A stretch of DNA of 7,022 bases. Origin: Gammaproteobacteria bacterium. GTDB lineage: Bacteria; Pseudomonadota; Gammaproteobacteria; Steroidobacterales; BM003. The stretch spans positions 1-7,022 of the forward strand of contig JAPHSC010000365.1 in NCBI GenBank assembly GCA_026193125.1, read 5' to 3'. The position numbers were made by a program, and so were the translations under genes. Positions 6,370-7,022 of this stretch are shown here, piece by piece (the first letter of the stretch is position 1; each line of letters opens with the position of its first letter). The notes under the pieces are model-generated. The model saw nothing but the letters and a program-made list of their open reading frames with translations, had not been told where the DNA came from and did no database searches.

Positions 6370-6411
6370 GGGAAAACGGGGTCGGAGTGAGCCACTCCAA
6401 GCTGTTTTCTC
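6370..6411. repeat. REP-like palindrome with GGGGTCGGAG core
   Basis: Just after the GST stop, GAAAAC (6372-6377) pairs with GTTTTC (6404-6409) as an outer stem, and GGAGTG (6384-6389) pairs with CACTCC (6393-6398) around a 3-nt loop as an inner stem. GGGGTC (6378-6383) lies as an internal loop on the left arm. The arrangement (GGAAAA-type outer arm, then GGGGTCRGAG, then an inner stem) parallels the element at 4812-4843, so the two probably belong to one repeat family. It could also act as a 3'-end hairpin for the GST mRNA. Confidence 0.6.
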
Positions 6412-6499
6412 GGGTAGGGTGAAGAATAGTAATTTCCACCTTGACTGATAAGCTGGTCTTTCACAACCTCAATCGACTTGGAAACACGAGGTAGCGACG

Positions 6500-6907
6500 A
6501 TGAATCCGACACTCTTTGCCTTAACCGGCTTTGTTACCTGGGCCCTGTTACTCCTGGTGCTGATGGAGGCCATTCGAACCAAGCTGGTCATGACCGGGGC
6601 TGTACCGGCAAATGGCTTTTCGCCTGACAACTCAAATCTGTCGCCATTCATGCAGCGCCTCGCCCGGGCTCACGCCAACTGCGTGGAAGGTCTTCCGATA
6701 TTTGGTGGCTTGATGTTGATCGCCGTTATCGCTGGCAAGTCATCGGTGACTGACTCGCTGGCCCTGGTCTTTCTGGGCGCTCGAGTCCTTCAATCGATCA
6801 TTCACCTGGCCTCACTCTCGGCGACTGCTGTCACGCTACGATTCACTGCGTTCGCCGTACAAATGGCCATTGCTGTGTATTGGGCGTTTGCACTGCTGAC
6901 TGGTTGA
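6500..6907 (+). CDS. MAPEG family membrane protein
   Basis: ATG 6500 follows GAGGT (6488-6492) at seven bases, giving 135 residues, the usual MAPEG length. Four hydrophobic segments are visible: about 5-27, 60-79, 83-105 and 108-133. The loop before the second helix is long, and the helix opens with R-A-H-A-N-C-V-E (56-63), the R..(.)N..E signature of MAPEG proteins, whose residues contribute to the glutathione site in characterised members. R95 with QS (98-99) and H102 matches the conserved third-helix region. Family knowledge: trimeric integral membrane enzymes for glutathione conjugation, peroxidase or isomerase activity; many bacterial members are uncharacterised. It lies just after a soluble GST gene but is separated by 131 nt with a hairpin, and TTGACT (6441-6446) could be part of its own promoter, although no convincing -10 box was found. 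Confidence 0.9.
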   Translation: MNPTLFALTGFVTWALLLLVLMEAIRTKLVMTGAVPANGFSPDNSNLSPFMQRLARAHANCVEGLPIFGGLMLIAVIAGKSSVTDSLALVFLGARVLQSIIHLASLSATAVTLRFTAFAVQMAIAVYWAFALLTG

Positions 6908-6987
6908 TCATGCAGGCCAGGTAGGCGAGGCCAGCTCCAGGTGCCTTGCCTTCTTGCTTGTATGGACGCAAACCCTGGGTAGCGTTT

Positions 6988-7022
6988 ATGGATTCCGGTT
7001 TCCTGTTTCTGCTAGCCGCCGA
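6988..7022 (+). CDS. possible start of a downstream gene, cut by window edge
   Basis: From ATG 6988 the frame reads MDSGFLFLLAA and is open to the window end. The hydrophobic start would suit a signal peptide or membrane protein. There is no strong Shine-Dalgarno (only GGGT at 6977-6980), and 11 codons cannot identify a family. The rest of 6908-6987 shows nothing recognisable. Confidence 0.25.
   Translation, partial: MDSGFLFLLAA

Noticed and set aside
6908..7022. Minus-strand frame at the right edge that could be the tail of a convergent gene
   Set aside because: All minus-strand readings are short, cut by the window and match nothing I recognise, so there is no basis to prefer one.
1..7022. 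CRISPR array, tRNA, rRNA, phage or defence genes
   Set aside because: No regularly spaced direct repeats, no tRNA-like cloverleaf noticed and no protein of those classes in the coding sequences read.

Overview
The window is about 7 kb of bacterial chromosome. All recognisable genes lie on the + strand, are moderately GC-rich, and mostly have clear Shine-Dalgarno sites. The gene content (DUF1254/DUF1214 exported proteins, an MscS-type channel, a TIGR02450 protein, a glutathione S-transferase and a MAPEG protein) fits a Gram-negative proteobacterium, most likely an environmental gammaproteobacterium. That placement is an inference; there is no rRNA or other phylogenetic marker here.

Layout. 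(1) 1-942: the C-terminal two thirds of a DUF1254/DUF1214 protein, cut by the window edge. (2) 943-1175: a spacer with a strong hairpin, an 11-bp inverted repeat and a possible 13-codon leader ORF. (3) 1176-2696: a complete secreted DUF1254/DUF1214 paralogue. (4) 2697-3242: no confident gene. It starts with a short out-of-frame piece that reads like a third DUF1214 domain, then holds a perfect 10-bp GC hairpin, an unrecognised ORF, an AT-rich stretch and two adjacent hairpins. (5) 3243-4805: an MscS-family mechanosensitive channel with a signal peptide and a periplasmic N-terminal domain. (6) 4954-5316: a small three-helix membrane protein. (7) 5388-5603: a 71-aa TIGR02450 protein with a GTG start, followed by a hairpin. 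(8) 5751-6368: a GST with a Tyr-type active site. (9) 6500-6907: a MAPEG membrane protein. (10) 6908-7022: non-coding, with a possible gene start at 6988.

Two functional themes show. The first is a tandem family of exported DUF1254/DUF1214 proteins of unknown function, with two intact-looking copies and one apparent relic. The second is an adjacent soluble and membrane-bound glutathione-enzyme pair (GST and MAPEG), suggesting thiol-conjugation or detoxification. The two are not obviously linked.

After the MscS gene and after the GST gene sit two imperfect palindromes that share the core GGGGTCRGAG. They look like REP-type elements of the sort mobilised by REP-associated tyrosine transposases. 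I found no CRISPR array, tRNA, rRNA, transposase gene or defence system, and nothing I would call a new multi-gene system. The points most worth checking are the REP-like pair, the DUF1214 relic and the structured leader ahead of the second DUF1254 gene.
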